64,000 bases of DNA from Muraenolepis orangiensis (GCA_027704905.1 CM051016.1:16448038-16512037); one strand, 5' to 3'; shown: positions 11,341 through 22,733, counted from the stretch's first letter. Numbers and translations: made by a program. Notes: generated by a model not told the origin, from the sequence alone.

Positions 11341-12266
11341 GTCTGGAGATAAGCGACTGTGTAATAGTAGTTTGGCTGATATATTCCAATCAAATATTGT
11401 TTCGAAACTACATTGCATCTAAAAGTGGTAGCGGTTGCGGCATGTATTAGACCCAAGTAGGGCTGGACGTTGAAATCAAGATCCAGATAGTTCATCTGTC
11501 GGTAGCTTTCATGATATGGCAAAATCACATGTTACATAATGAAAATGTTCCATGCAATGGAACATTTTATGAATGAACTGCATTTTAATGTCGTTAAATG
11601 TGTGATTAATTCATTCATATTATTTACAAAATGCTGTACCTCATTTGGACAGTTTTCAAACAACATTTGCTTCTTATAAAGGTAGACAACATAATTGTGT
11701 ATAACATATTAAAATACCATTAACCATAATATGTCATTATTATCCAGCCCTAGGCCTAAGTGTACTAACAACATCACTAACTGTCAAAAGTTCTTAATAA
11801 TCCTTCACTCCAAATCACTTTTCTTTACCTTTTTGTTTTATCCCCCGATGAAAGGTTTGGGGATATTATGGTTTCACCTCGACGGCCACCACCCGCCGCT
11901 CACCCTTCATGTGAATACGATAACTCAAAGTAATTTACAATTAGTTTCTGATATTTGAGCCCCCAAGAAAGAAGAGCCCTATCCATGTTAAGATCTTTTT
12001 GATTCTAACATTTGCCACTACATTGCCATTACAGGCATTTAGCAGATACTTTGTCCAAAGTGACTTACAATAGGGCATTCATGCTGGACATGTGTATATT
12101 AATTCACTTTGAGTCACTTTAGGTAAAAGTGGTAAAGGACAAAATAACACATTTTATGATAGTGAGACCATATGTATCCAGAAGTCACTTCAAATCACTC
12201 TGAATAGTAAGAGGTTTGGGTTAAGGTTTGCTGTGATAGTTTTCCCTGTATAACACGCGTGTCCAG
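11341..12266. other. Spacer between the two spectrin-like exons
   Basis: A/T-rich sequence with no open frame of note. Around 12030-12080 the text GCATTTAGCAGATACTTTGTCCAAAGTGACTTACAATA is an eroded L2-type 3' tail, read in the reverse direction, like the clearer one at 53456-53505. Confidence 0.5.
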
Positions 12267-12350
12267 TGGTTCCAGGCGGAGATGTTCAGCAGGCAGCAGA
12301 TCCTCCACTCCATCATCAGTGATGGCCCGAGGATGCTGGAGCAAGGACAG
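12267..12350 (+). pseudogene. Second spectrin-like exon resembling nesprin
   Basis: Acceptor GTGTCCAG before 12267; 28 open codons read WFQAEMFSRQQILHSI and ISDGPRMLEQGQ. The RQQILHxI...MLEQGQ pattern fits a spectrin-repeat helix of the SYNE family (recollection). The expected donor after CAG is TTAAAC, not GT, so splicing here is probably lost. Same phase and direction as 11203-11340. Confidence 0.45.
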
Positions 12351-12689
12351 TTAAACAACAGTTAAAGTTTACTATGTGCTTTGACCTGACTTTGAAGACA
12401 GCGACATTGCCAAGTGAACACGTTAACCACAGTGGTTCTCAGTGAGGGTCTGTGTGCAACGGGTACTTGGAACTAGAAATGTGTATTTTTGATTAGTTTA
12501 ACATTGGTTATGAGCAATTTAAAAAATATTTCCTGTTTCATAAAATGTGTTGAATATGAAAAGCAAAGTAAAATCTGAACATACAAGGAAATCTTTCCAA
12601 TTATTCTTAAGTGATGCACAAGCCTGTGCTCACTTTTTCTGCTATAGTATTTGCACCACCCATTTAATATTTAATGATTACACCAAATA

Positions 12690-13905
12690 ACAACCAAATT
12701 TTCATGTTGTATTTATTATAGGCTACGCCGTCTAGGCTTCGCCTTATGGGCTTGTCCCGTGCACGCATTGCGTGCACTGAAAATGTCAGCAATGTACGTG
12801 GGCCCCGCCCACATTCCCCACAGCAACGTGCATAAAAGGCCGCACTGAGCGGCACTCACCCTCCCATTTCTTTCAGCAATGCGGAAGGTGCGGAAGGCAA
12901 GTATGATGATTGATGTTAACCGTCCACGGTGCTTTTCAGAACCCGGCGGCGCCAGGGCCAAGCGCACCTACGCGGACTGCCCGGCAAGGCTCGACCAACA
13001 CACCTTGTGTTTTCGTTGCCTGGGCGCAGACCACGCCAAAGCCGCCGTAAGAGACGCCAGGAGTTGTCTCCTGGCTGTTCCATGACCGAAGATTAAGTCT
13101 TCGAGAGGTTCTTCGCACCGACGGTCGATTTAAACAACGCCGTCGATATCCTCGCCGGTGAAACATCTCGTGCCAGTGAAGATAACGGCGACGAGAGCGA
13201 CGACGTTGACACGGTCATCGTCGTCGAGGAACCGCATGGCGATGTTGTGACTCGCCACTCTCCTCCCCTCAGGCCTATGGCTGAAGGGCGACGACTAGTC
13301 GGCGAAGCACCGCTGAGGTTTCGCTCGCCGTCAGGCGGCGTCCCCGCGTGCTCTAGGAGCGGGCTGGGGACTCACCAAGCTCCGTTCCGGCGACGCCGCG
13401 TGCCAGTCCCCGGGACCCCAACCTGCTGTCCCCTTCCCTTCAGCCGGACGGCTGTCGGGTAAATGCTGGGCAAACGTCCCCTTCCCTTCAGCCAAACGGC
13501 TGTCGGGTAAAGGCTGGGCGAGGATCAGTCCCAACGCCGACCTACGAGCGGCGCCCTGATAAATCGGTTGTTGGTTTGGCTCCTGAGAGGTTGATTCTGC
13601 AGGACAGAGGTTTGTCTGCAGCAGTTATCAATTATTCAGGGCGTGCGCGCCTCCACATCTGCTCTTTACGCAGCGAAGTGGGGTGCTTTCTCTAGTGGTG
13701 CGATCCCAATCGAGTGGTCCCATCTCGCTGTGAGATCGGAAGCAAGCCGAGCTTCTTACAATCCTTGCTGGAGAAGTGCTTGGTGGGAGAAATTGCGTGG
13801 CAGCGTCATGGTTTTCGCCGGCCCCTTTGTTCACTTTACATGCTGGACACGACCAGGGGCTCTATCGGTCACTGTGTTGGAATCAGGGGCCATGCTCCCT
13901 GCTCC
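12690..13905 (+). mobile_element. Collapsed DIRS-like tyrosine-recombinase retroelement
   Basis: Starts with a palindrome-rich end (GGCTACGCCGTCTAGGCTTCG) typical of DIRS terminal repeats. 12879-13085 encodes a gag-like piece with a zinc-knuckle-like motif (HTLCFRCLGADHAKAAV, then a cysteine 10 residues on). 13250-13560 is a proline/arginine-rich remainder. 13625-13905 carries the N-terminal part of a tyrosine recombinase (STSALYAAKWGAF, then FLQSLLEKCL), in broken frames. The reverse transcriptase and RNase H are absent, so this is an internally deleted, decayed copy. Assignment rests on motif order. Confidence 0.55.
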
Positions 13906-14406
13906 TTAAGGCCCCGTCACACCATAACGTTCTGGTCAGCATTTGAGGAAACGTTGGTAATCGTCCGTGGTCGCTGGTATAGCGCCAGAAGAGCGTTGTG
14001 TGAACGCTGGTGAACGCTGGTAATCGTCGGTGATCGGCGGTGATCGGTGGAGAACGCTGGTCTGAAAATAAAGTTTTGAACATGCACAAAAGTTCTCATG
14101 GAGACCAGTGTTCTTCAACGTTTAACGTTAAATGCTGGAGAACGCTGAAGAACGTTTGTGGAATGTTGCACTAACGTTAGCTGAACGTTGCACGCGTTCG
14201 GCAAACGTTAGTCAGTCGTTACCCTAGCATTTCTTGGTTGTTATTAAATCGTTCACAATCTTTGCTTTGCAGTGAACGAGTCACTGGCGACCTGTCAACG
14301 ACCACTGAACGGACCCCTAGCGTACGCAGCGTGTTAATAACGTCAAACGAACGTCATATGGCGTCCAATGAGCGTCAACTGAGCGTTTCCCGAACGTCCA
14401 TGCATG

Positions 14407-14828
14407 TGTCATGAACCAAACTCAAGGTACAGACAAAACAAGGGAGACCACACAAGTACTTGAGGATTTTTAAAGAAAAGTAATTTAATTATGCTATTAA
14501 ACTATTTACAAACAAAGGGAATTAAAGAAAGAATGGATCAGTAATATCAATAATGTAGTGAGTGCATGGATGAGTCAGTGTGTGGTGCGTGTAAGTGATA
14601 ATATGAGAAACAAATAAACCAAATGAAACAAAACAAAATGTCATGACCAGCTTGGAGGAGAGAGACCAACAATGGAGAAGCCGGTCCTTTTATACCGGTG
14701 TGCCTCTTCCTCCTGACACACCTGATTAGGGTGTGTCTGATTGACAGGCTGTGGATGACAGACAGGTTAAATGAGATATTCAGGTATATCCCTGAGTTAA
14801 CCTGTAGGAGAGGGATGGGGTTGTCACA
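14407..14828 (-). mobile_element. Solo LTR, Ty3/gypsy type
   Basis: On the minus strand it begins TGTGACAACC and ends GGTTCATGACA, the TG...CA borders of an LTR. A TATA box (TATAAAAG, about 14687-14694) lies in the first third. The 4-bp target duplication CATG is present on both sides (14403-14406 and 14829-14832). No internal region remains, so two LTRs have recombined. It sits in the leader of the Harbinger transposase. Confidence 0.85.
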
Positions 14829-14901
14829 CATGTGGGTATATTAACCAATGCTTTTAAAGCAGGGTTCAGTTGATGTTGGGCTGCCATAGAGTACACCCGC
14901 C

Positions 14902-16258
14902 ATGGAGGATCCAGAAAGACTACGGAGGGAATATATGCTTGCCATAGCCCAGCATGACTTAGATGTACTGAACCTAAACTTAGCTCAGCACATCGAGGGA
15001 CCTCGCCCGCAGAGAAAAAGACCTCGACGAAGACAGTGCTGGACTAAACCATGGATCTTGAGGCGCCACGAGTTTGGACTGTACGACCAACTCATGGTTG
15101 AGCTTCGCCGGGAGGACCCCAGTTCCTTCACAAACTTCATGCGCATGCCACCAGAAATGTTCGATGAGATCCTTCAGCGTGTCAGAGGCAGATTGACAAA
15201 GCAGCACACCTTCTACCGACAGCCCCTCGAACCTGGCCTGAAACTGGCAGTGACACTGCGACATTTGGCCTCTGGGTCCAAGTATGCTGACATGAAGTTT
15301 GGGTGGCGCGTTCCATCCAACACAATCTCCGTCGTCCATGAAGTGTGCCAGGCGATCGTTGACGAATATCTGGACGAAGTGATGACCCCTCCAAGCACTC
15401 CCTGGCGGGAGATTGCCAACCATTTCATGACAAAGTGGAACTTCCCTCACTGTTGCGGTGCCCTTGACGGCAAACATGTTGCCTGCAGATGCCCTAACTC
15501 TTCAGGATCAACGTACTACAATTACAAGGGATTCTACTCCGTGGTGATGATGGCCCTGGTGGACGCAGATTACAAGTTCATCTGGGCAGATGTTGGTGGT
15601 AAGTGTTCTTTCACATAATGTCTTTAATTGAGATTGAATTAAATTATTTTTGGTTGTAGAGTTATGTTGTAGTAGGAAAGGAGCAGCATCCAACGCACAA
15701 ATATACAACGGGTCTGAGCTGAAAGACATCGATGATGGCTCCATCGGCTTCCCACCAGCTGAACCCCTGCCCAACAACAACGAAGATGTGCCGTACTACC
15801 TCATTGGTGACGACGCGTTCGCCTTGAGGCCCAACATGATGAAGCCGTACTCGCACCGTGGAATGATCGACGACGAGAGGATCTTCAATTACAGGCTGTC
15901 AAAGGCACGTTGTGTGGTCGACAATGCCTTTGGCATCTTTGCCAATAGGTTCCAGGTACTCCTCACCACCATGAACCATGCTCCCGCAACAGTGAGGCTC
16001 ATCATAACCACGTGCATGTGTTTGCACAATCTCATGCGTATGAGGTATCCACGTCAACAGAACATTAGAATGGACCGTGATGATGACAATCATCAAGTAA
16101 TTCCTGGACAATGGCGAACACAGCGCAATCTGGAGGACACCGTCAACGTCAGAGGGCCCAATGTGGATAATAGACAGGGGAAACGCCAGAGGAACATCCT
16201 GAAACACTGGTGTAACTCGGAGGCTGGTGCTGTTCCATGGCAGATGGATATGTTATGA
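14902..16258 (+). CDS. PIF/Harbinger DDE transposase (two exons)
   Basis: Exon 1 14902-15598, intron 15599-15659 (GTAAGTG...TTGTAG, 61 bp), exon 2 15660-16258; about 431 residues, normal for the family. The enzyme cuts and pastes the element by an RNase H-fold nuclease. Exon 1 has a basic stretch (RPQRKRPRRRQ), a helix-turn-helix region and CCGALDGKHVACRCP with the first catalytic aspartate. Exon 2 has YLIGDDAFALRP with the second aspartate and NYRLSKARCVVDNAFG, where the usual VVENAFG has glutamate; here it is aspartate (GAC). The junction reads DVGELCCSRKGAASNAQ, slightly longer than the usual loop. The frame is otherwise unbroken, so decay is recent. The ATG at 14902 has a good context (CGCCATGG). 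Confidence 0.85.
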
Positions 16259-16310
16259 GGACTCTTGTGACATGGACAATGTGTGTGGATGTTTCTAAGT
16301 TCTATCTCAT

Positions 16311-17606
16311 CTAGGTCGTCCTCAGACGAGCCTGCTGCCGGAGCTTCCAATCTTTTCGGTCCTCCATACATCCGGCTAGCTCCCCGGAGCTCTCCACACC
16401 CGCATCCTTCCTCAGTATGTCCACATACGTCGGCGTGGGACGTCCTCTAAGTCGGTGCCCGTGTGTTGGCTCCCAGAGTACTAGTTTGCTAGCTGGGAGT
16501 TCTTGGTGTCTGTGGCAGTGATCTGCAAGCTTCATCCTTCTCGATGCTACTTTGTCACTTAGCCTTGGTAGCCCCCCGTACAGATGCTTGTTGGTAACAT
16601 GCTCAGTACAACACACAGCATTCTGGTGTAGCACCCATCCAGAGACTTCTGTAGAGTGGGCTTCAGGGTCCAGGATTCACAGCCATACAGGAGAACAGAC
16701 TCCACGGTTGCCTGGAAGAAGCTCAGCCTGATATGTCGAGGGAGGTTGGATTTCCACACACTTGTCATTCCATTTAGGGCCCTCCATGCCAGCGCTTTCC
16801 TTACCCTGAGGTCCTGTTCCGTTGAGTTGACCCAGGAACCCAGGTACTTAAAGTCGCTGACCTCTGCCAGCACATTGCCTCCTGCTGTCTTGAGAGACAG
16901 AACATTCCTCCTCCACTCTGGCCAAGAGCTCCTGTGCCTTCTCCACACAATCAGACAATAGGCAGATGTCATCTGCGTAGTCCAGGTCTGCTAGGACTAC
17001 AGCGGGGTTTCTTCTGGACTTCTGGGGTGTGATTGTGAAGCCAAGCTCCTGCTCCCGCCCAGCAATGGCTTTCCTAAGTTCGTAGTCAAGAGCTACAATG
17101 AAGAGAAAGGGGGCAAGAGTGTCCCCCTGCAACACCCCTGCTTGGATGTCGAACTCCTCACTGTCGCCATCTGGGGTTACCACCTTGGCTCTTGTGTCCC
17201 AGTACATGGCATCTATGGCCCGGAGCAGGTTAGGAGGAACTCCATAAGCTTTAAGGATTTTTATCATCACGCCTCTGTGTATTGTGTCAAACGCCTTTTT
17301 GAAATCTATAGTGAGGTTGTTCTTCTTCACCTCCTCGATGATCCTCCTTAAGGCCAGGATCTGGGCTACCGTGGTCCTTCCTTTCCTGAAGCCATTTTGG
17401 TTGTCCCTCAGGTGAAGGTCAATGGCTTCCCGAATCCGGTTTAGTATCATGCGGTTATACATTTTCGCTATGACACAGGTCAGGCTAATACCGCGATAGT
17501 TGTCTGGCTTGGACAGATCTCCTGATTTCGGCACCGGGATGATGTTGGAGAGGAACCATATCTCAGGCTTGATGTTTTCTATCAGGGCCTGGTTGCAGAT
17601 CTCCAA
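16311..17606 (-). pseudogene. RTE reverse transcriptase and C-terminal domain, frameshifted
   Basis: 16848-17606 carries RT blocks NYRGISLTCVIAKMYN, NGFRKGRTTVAQ, TIDFKKAFDTIHR, GVLQGDTLAPFLF and DLDYADDICLLSD (intact YADD). 16559-16972 in another frame has FKYLGSWVNST and LLYGCESWTL; 16311-16634 ends the protein with YGGLPRLSDK and RGRPTPTYVD. At least two frameshifts separate these, so the RT cannot be made as one chain. Confidence 0.8.
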
Positions 17607-17632
17607 TATGATCGTATCAAGATTGCAGTTCT

Positions 17633-19339
17633 TCAGGACCTCTGGGGGGATGCCGTCTGGCCCAGCACTTTCCCCTGCTTCAGGGTGGACTTCACTGCGG
17701 CGAACTCCACAGCTGTAAAGAGGCCATCGTCAATGTCGAGATTCTTGAGGACTGCAGGTATCTCTTCTTCAGCTCCCTCCACTGTTGGATGTGTGCCTAG
17801 GAGGTCCCGGAAGTGGGTGAGCCAGGAGGTCACTCTCTCCCCTGGGCTGTAGCCTGCCAGCTGTCCCTCCCTTGGCCTCTTACGCCCACTCATCTCATTT
17901 ATGACCCTCCATGACTCCTTATACTGCCGTTCGCCATGCACTGCCTCCACCTTCCTCACCTTCTCCATCAGCTCCTCCCCTTTGATCCTGTCGTAGATGT
18001 TGAACAGCAGTTGCTTGGCCTCGTTCAACACCTCCCGATTCTCCTCGGTCCTCTCCAAGCTTCTACGCGCTTCCACCATCCGTGCCCGCACCCTCACAAC
18101 CTCAGGGTGCCTGGATGTAGGGGAGGCTTTGAGCCTCCCCTTTGTTGGCACCCATCTCCTGGTAGCTTCCTCGTTAGCAGCTAGAAACTGCCCGTACTGC
18201 CGAGGCTCCTCAGCCAGCTGTAGCAAGCGGCCTCTCACCTCCGCTGTGTAGCTGGCTTGGAGGTCGGGGCTTCCTGCAAAGGCCTCCCAGTCGAGCCGGG
18301 GCCTCGGGGAGTTCTTAGGGACCCTCAGGCTCAGACGCAGTCTCACAGAGACCACCCGGTGGTCGGAGCCTACAGAGTCGAACGTACTGTACGACTCTGC
18401 ATTAAGGACAGACGATCTCCATTTCCTCCTTACCAGTATGTAGTCCAACTGACGCAGCATACCAGAAGCTCGGTCCTGGAACGTCCATCTCTTGCCCATC
18501 CGTTTACGGAACAAGGTGTTGGCGGCCAGGAGCTCGTGTTCCGTAAGCAGGGCGGATAGATATTCTCCGTTGCGGTTGGTGTTGTTGTGGTATGTGAAGG
18601 GTGCGTCCTCTGGTCCGAGTCTTGCATTGAAGTCCCCCAGGATTACCAGGAAGTTGTGGGCTGGGACATGGTGGATGGCGGTTCTTAGTTCGTCGTAGAA
18701 CTTCTCCACATCCTCTACTGGTGCTGCGTTGGTGGGAGAGTACACACTCATGACCGTTGTTACCGGGTTCCCCTCGAAGTCAGCGACGAGAATCCTGTCG
18801 GTGTGTTGCTGCACCCTCCCGAGAGCTCTTCGTGCTCGAGGGCTCACCATGAGCCCGACGCCACCGGTGGCTGCCTGGGCGTCGTTCCTCCACGCAGACG
18901 AGGTGATGAACGAGCATCCCCCGACTTTGTGGTATAGGATTGGCTGGTCGGTGTGCACCCTCCTGTGCTCCTGCACCCCCAGGATCTCCACTCCCCTCTC
19001 CTCAACACAGTTTGCTAGCTCCTCCAGCCGTGCCTCCTCCCTGACTGTGTTTGCGTTGTAGGTTGCCATAATAAATGGCCTCCTACAACGCAAGAGTGCA
19101 TTGGACAGTGGGCTGGGATCAGGCTGAACCCTTCCTCTCCTGGGGTGGAGGGGGTTTGGGGTCCAGTCGTCATGGTGTCCTCCCGAGGGAGGACCAGCAC
19201 CACCGTCCGCTGCCAGGCTCCTGCGGACTCCCGCGGCTGGAAGTATAGGATTACTAGTGATTGTACTCATCATTTCTTTGGATGTTAAGCTCCATTGGCA
19301 AGCTTTACAATGTGCAGGGTTAAGAACTGTGGGGCACAA
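17633..19339 (-). CDS. RTE endonuclease and linker
   Basis: 568 open codons. After a variable N-terminus the apurinic endonuclease-like domain starts near residue 90 (MATYNANTVREEARL). Catalytic landmarks: ILGVQEHRR (usual glutamate), VMSVYSPTNAA, VILGDFNARLG (aspartate-asparagine pair), QLDYILVRRKW and GSDHRVVSVRL (aspartate-histidine pair). It nicks target DNA to prime reverse transcription. The remainder is a charged linker leading to the RT. The first ATG may not be the real start because the element's 5' end lies just beyond. The frame breaks at about 17633 before the RT. Confidence 0.8.
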   Translation of the reverse strand: MCPTVLNPAHCKACQWSLTSKEMMSTITSNPILPAAGVRRSLAADGGAGPPSGGHHDDWTPNPLHPRRGRVQPDPSPLSNALLRCRRPFIMATYNANTVREEARLEELANCVEERGVEILGVQEHRRVHTDQPILYHKVGGCSFITSSAWRNDAQAATGGVGLMVSPRARRALGRVQQHTDRILVADFEGNPVTTVMSVYSPTNAAPVEDVEKFYDELRTAIHHVPAHNFLVILGDFNARLGPEDAPFTYHNNTNRNGEYLSALLTEHELLAANTLFRKRMGKRWTFQDRASGMLRQLDYILVRRKWRSSVLNAESYSTFDSVGSDHRVVSVRLRLSLRVPKNSPRPRLDWEAFAGSPDLQASYTAEVRGRLLQLAEEPRQYGQFLAANEEATRRWVPTKGRLKASPTSRHPEVVRVRARMVEARRSLERTEENREVLNEAKQLLFNIYDRIKGEELMEKVRKVEAVHGERQYKESWRVINEMSGRKRPREGQLAGYSPGERVTSWLTHFRDLLGTHPTVEGAEEEIPAVLKNLDIDDGLFTAVEFAAVKSTLKQGKVLGQTASPQRS

Positions 19340-19432
19340 CTCCTTGTAAGTTCTAAGTATGTTTCAAATAATAAACATTAAGAAACACAAATTCAGTGTC
19401 AAATTTGAATCCATCCATCCATCTTCTCCCGC

Positions 19433-20766
19433 TTATCCGTAATCGGGTCGCGGAGGTAGCAGCTTCAGCAGGGGACTCCAAACTTCCCTCTCCCTGGCAA
19501 CATCGACAAGCTCTGACTGGGGGATCCCGAGGCGTTCCCAGGCCAGTGTGGAGATGTAATCACCCCACCTGTACCTCGGTCTGCCCCGTGGTCTCTTCCC
19601 AGTTGGATGTGCCTGGAAAACCTCCCTCGGGAGGCGACCAGGAAGCATCCTTACTAGATGCCCGAACCACCTCAACTGGCTCCTTTCTACGCAAAGGAGC
19701 AGCGGCTCTACTCCGAGTCTCTCACGAGTGACTGAGCTTCTCACCCTATCCCTCAGGGAGATACCAGCCACCCTCCTGAGGAAACTCATTTCGGCCGATT
19801 GTATTCGCGATCTCGTCCTTTCGGTCATTACCCATTGCTCATGGCCATAGGTGAGGGTAGGAACGAAGACTGATCGGTAGATCGAGAGCTTTGCCTTCTG
19901 GCTCAGCTCTCTTTTGGTTATAACGGTGCGCCAAAGTGCACCCAATACCGCTCCCGCTGCACCTATTCTCCTGTCAATCTCACGCTCCATCCTCCCCTCA
20001 CTCGAGAACAAGACCCCGAGATACTTCTTAGAACTCCTTCACTTGGGATAAGGACTCCCTCCCTACTTGGAGTAGACAATCCACCGGTTTCCTGCTAAGA
20101 ACCATGGCCTCAGATTTGGAGGTGCTGATCCTCATCCCAGCCGCTTCACATTCCGCTGCAAACCGATCCAGTGAGTGGTCACATACTGATGACGCAAACA
20201 GGACCACATCATCTGCAAACCGCAGCGATTCAATCCTGAGCCCACCATACTGAAACCCCTCCCCTCCATGACAGGATGGGTGACAAAGCGCAGCCCTGGC
20301 GGAGGCCAACACCCACTGAGAACAGGCCTGACTTTCTACCGAGAATCCGGACACCGCTCTTGCTTTGGGAGTAGAGAGATTGGATGGCCCTCAACAGTGA
20401 CCCCCGCACCCCATACTCCCGCAGCACCCCTCACAGTATTTCCCGAGGGACCCGATCATATGCCTTCTCCAAATCCACAAAACACATGTAGACCGGATGG
20501 GCATACTCCCAAGCCCCCTCCAGGATCCTTGCAAGAGTGAAAAGCTGGTCCGTTGTTCCACGACCAGGGCGGAATCCGCATTGTTCCTCTTCAATCTGAG
20601 GTTCGACTATCGGCCGAACCCTCCTTTCCAGCACCTTGGAGTAGACTTTCCCAGGGAGGCTGAGTAATGTGATACCCCTGTAATTGGCACACACCCTCTG
20701 GTCACCCTTTTTGAACAGGGGTACCACCATCCCTGTTTGCCACTCCTGAAAAGACGTGTCATCCAC
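19433..20766 (-). pseudogene. Rex3-like reverse transcriptase, frameshifted
   Basis: Pieces in order: 20431-20766 (VPLFKKGDQRVCANYRGI, ECGFRPGRGTTDQLF as QCGFRPGRGTTDQL, CFVDLEKAYDRVP), 20230-20427 (VGLRQGCALSPIL), 20028-20354 (ESLRFADDVVLFASS, the FADD box) and 19433-20011 (LRWFGHLVRMLPGRLP and RGRPRYRWGDYIS to the stop). The block between RQGC and FADD has lost sequence. Not functional. Confidence 0.8.
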
Positions 20767-22286
20767 GACAGCCCCTCAACACCCAGAGCCTTTAGCATTT
20801 CTGGACGGATCTCATCAACCCCTGGGGCTTTGCCACTGCGGAGATGTTTGACTACCGTAGTGACTTCCTCCAGGGAGATTGATGTTTGCCGTCCTTCATC
20901 CTCCAGCTCTGTCTCTACCATTGAGGGTGTAGTTGGGTTAAGAAGTTCCTCAAAGTGTTCTTTCCACAGCCCGATCACCTCCTCAGTTGAGGTCAGCAAT
21001 GTCCCACCCTTACTGTACACAGCTTGGATGGATCCACGCTTCCCCCTCCTGAGGCGCCGGATTGTTTGCCAGAAACGCTTTTGTGCCGACTGAAAGTCCT
21101 TCTCCATGGCTTCTCCGAATTCCTCCCACACCCGCTGCTTTGCCTCTGCTACAGCCGAGGCGTGCGTCCTCTTGGCCTGTCGATACCTCGCAACTGAGTC
21201 CGGAGTCTCACAGGCTAACATAGCCAGGACGGCTTCCCTGACCACCTGTGTCCACCACGAAGTCCGAGGGTTGCCGCCCCTTGAGGCACCAATGACCTTG
21301 AGGCCACAGCTCTCAACCGCAGCTTCGGCAATAGAAGCTTTGAACAATGACCACTCTGGCTCAATGCCCCCAGCCTCCACAGAGATGCCCGAAAAATTCC
21401 GCCGGAGGTGGGAGTTGAAGGTCTCCCGGACAGGGGCATCCACCAGACGTTCCCAGTTCACCCGCACTACATGTTTGGGCTTACCTGGTCTGTCCAGAGG
21501 CTTCCCCCGCCATCTTACCCAACTCACCACCAGATGGTGATCGGTTGACAGCTCTGCCCCTCTCTTCACCCGAGTGTCCAAAACATGCGGCCTCAGGCCA
21601 GATGATACAATAACAAAATCGATCATTGACCTTCGGCCTAAGGTACTCTGGTACCATGTACACTTATGAGCATCCTTATGTTTGAACATGGTGTTTGTTA
21701 TGGCCAATCCATGACTAGCACAGAAATCCAATAACAAAACCCCACTCCGGTTCAGATCAGGTAGGCCGTTCATCCCCAACACGCCCCTCCAAGTTTCCCC
21801 ATCGTTACCCACGTGTGCGTTGAAGTCTCCCAGGAGGACTATAGAGTCCCCTTCAGGAGCCCCATGCAGGACTCCATCCAGGGTGTGCAAGAAGGCTGGA
21901 TATTCCGAACTGTTGTTTGGTGCATAGGCACAAACAACAGTCAGAGTTTTCCCTCCCATGACCCTAAGGCGTAGGGAGGTGACCCTCTCGTCCACCGGGG
22001 TAAACTCCAACAAAGCGGCACTCAGCCGGGGACTTGTGAGTATCCCCACACCCGCCCGGCGCCTCACACCCTGAGCAACTCCAGAGAAGGAAAGAGTCCA
22101 ACCCCTATGTAGGAGTTTAGTTCCAGAGCCAGTGCTGTGCGTAGAGGTAAGCCCCACCAGATCTAATTGGTAGCGCTCCACCTCCCGCACAAGCTCAGGC
22201 TCCTTCCCCCCCAGAGAGGTGACATTCCACGTCCCCAAAGCCAGTCTCTGTTGGCTGGGTTTGGTCCGTCGATGCCCTGCCTTCAC
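20607..22286 (-). CDS. Rex3-like endonuclease
   Basis: 559 open codons. The endonuclease domain starts at LGTWNVTSL and shows VVCAYAPNN, VLLGDFNAHVG, MIDFVIVSS and STDHHLVVSWVR in the expected order. It is followed by a linker with the SGKAPGVDEI motif that precedes the RT in this family. In active copies this continues into the RT in one polyprotein; here the frame is lost after MTRLF, so the last ~40 residues are out of frame. Confidence 0.8.
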   Translation of the reverse strand: MKAGHRRTKPSQQRLALGTWNVTSLGGKEPELVREVERYQLDLVGLTSTHSTGSGTKLLHRGWTLSFSGVAQGVRRRAGVGILTSPRLSAALLEFTPVDERVTSLRLRVMGGKTLTVVCAYAPNNSSEYPAFLHTLDGVLHGAPEGDSIVLLGDFNAHVGNDGETWRGVLGMNGLPDLNRSGVLLLDFCASHGLAITNTMFKHKDAHKCTWYQSTLGRRSMIDFVIVSSGLRPHVLDTRVKRGAELSTDHHLVVSWVRWRGKPLDRPGKPKHVVRVNWERLVDAPVRETFNSHLRRNFSGISVEAGGIEPEWSLFKASIAEAAVESCGLKVIGASRGGNPRTSWWTQVVREAVLAMLACETPDSVARYRQAKRTHASAVAEAKQRVWEEFGEAMEKDFQSAQKRFWQTIRRLRRGKRGSIQAVYSKGGTLLTSTEEVIGLWKEHFEELLNPTTPSMVETELEDEGRQTSISLEEVTTVVKHLRSGKAPGVDEIRPEMLKALGVEGLSWMTRLFRSGKQGWWYPCSKRVTRGCVPITGVSHYSASLGKSTPRCWKGGFGR

Positions 22287-22733
22287 TGCCTCCTAACTGG
22301 CAGTGCACCCGACCCCAGCGGTTCTTCCCGTAGGTGGTGGGTCCGCGAGAAGTGGCCACGTTGCTTTTTCGGGCTATGCCCGACCGGGCTCCGTGGCTAA
22401 CCCGGCCACCAGGCGCTCGCTTACGGGCCCTCTTTCCAGGCCTGGCTCCGGAAAGGGGCCCCGGGCTTCCTCCGGGAGGGTATCCTCACTTCTTGTTTGT
22501 TTGTCCATTGAAGTCTTTGAACCATTCTTAGTCTGGCCCCTCCCCTGAGACCAATCTGCCATGGGAGACCCTACCAGGAGCACTAGGCTCCAGACAACAC
22601 AGCTCTCAGGTTCACAGGGACACCCAAACCTCTCCACCACGATAAGGTCATGGTTCCCGGAGAGGCAAATTTTAATCATTTATTATCATTTATACAGCCA
22701 TTATTTCATAATTCACAGTAATAACAGTACATC

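Larger units (their letters stand above)
16305..19346 (-). mobile_element. RTE-clade LINE with intact target duplication
   Basis: A 3.0-kb minus-strand insertion flanked by TAAGTTCTA at 16296-16304 and 19347-19355. It splits the Harbinger 3' region downstream of the transposase stop. Contains endonuclease, reverse transcriptase and a C-terminal domain in order, each in its own frame. The GVLQGDTLAPFLF wording is characteristic of the RTE group (RTEX-like); the subfamily is uncertain. Confidence 0.85.
19407..22665 (-). mobile_element. Near full-length Rex3-like RTE retrotransposon
   Basis: The 3' end has the GATG-repeat tail typical of Rex3 (on the plus strand ATCCATCCATCCATC from 19410). CAAATTT at 19400-19406 and 22666-22672 is a probable target duplication. 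The 5' end reads CTTATCGTGGTGGAGAGG, like other full-length fish copies as I recall them. Inserted into the Harbinger spacer only 50 bp from the previous LINE. Confidence 0.85.

Noticed and set aside
21106..21540. Forward serine/threonine-rich frame in Rex3
   Set aside because: Antisense shadow of the endonuclease linker.
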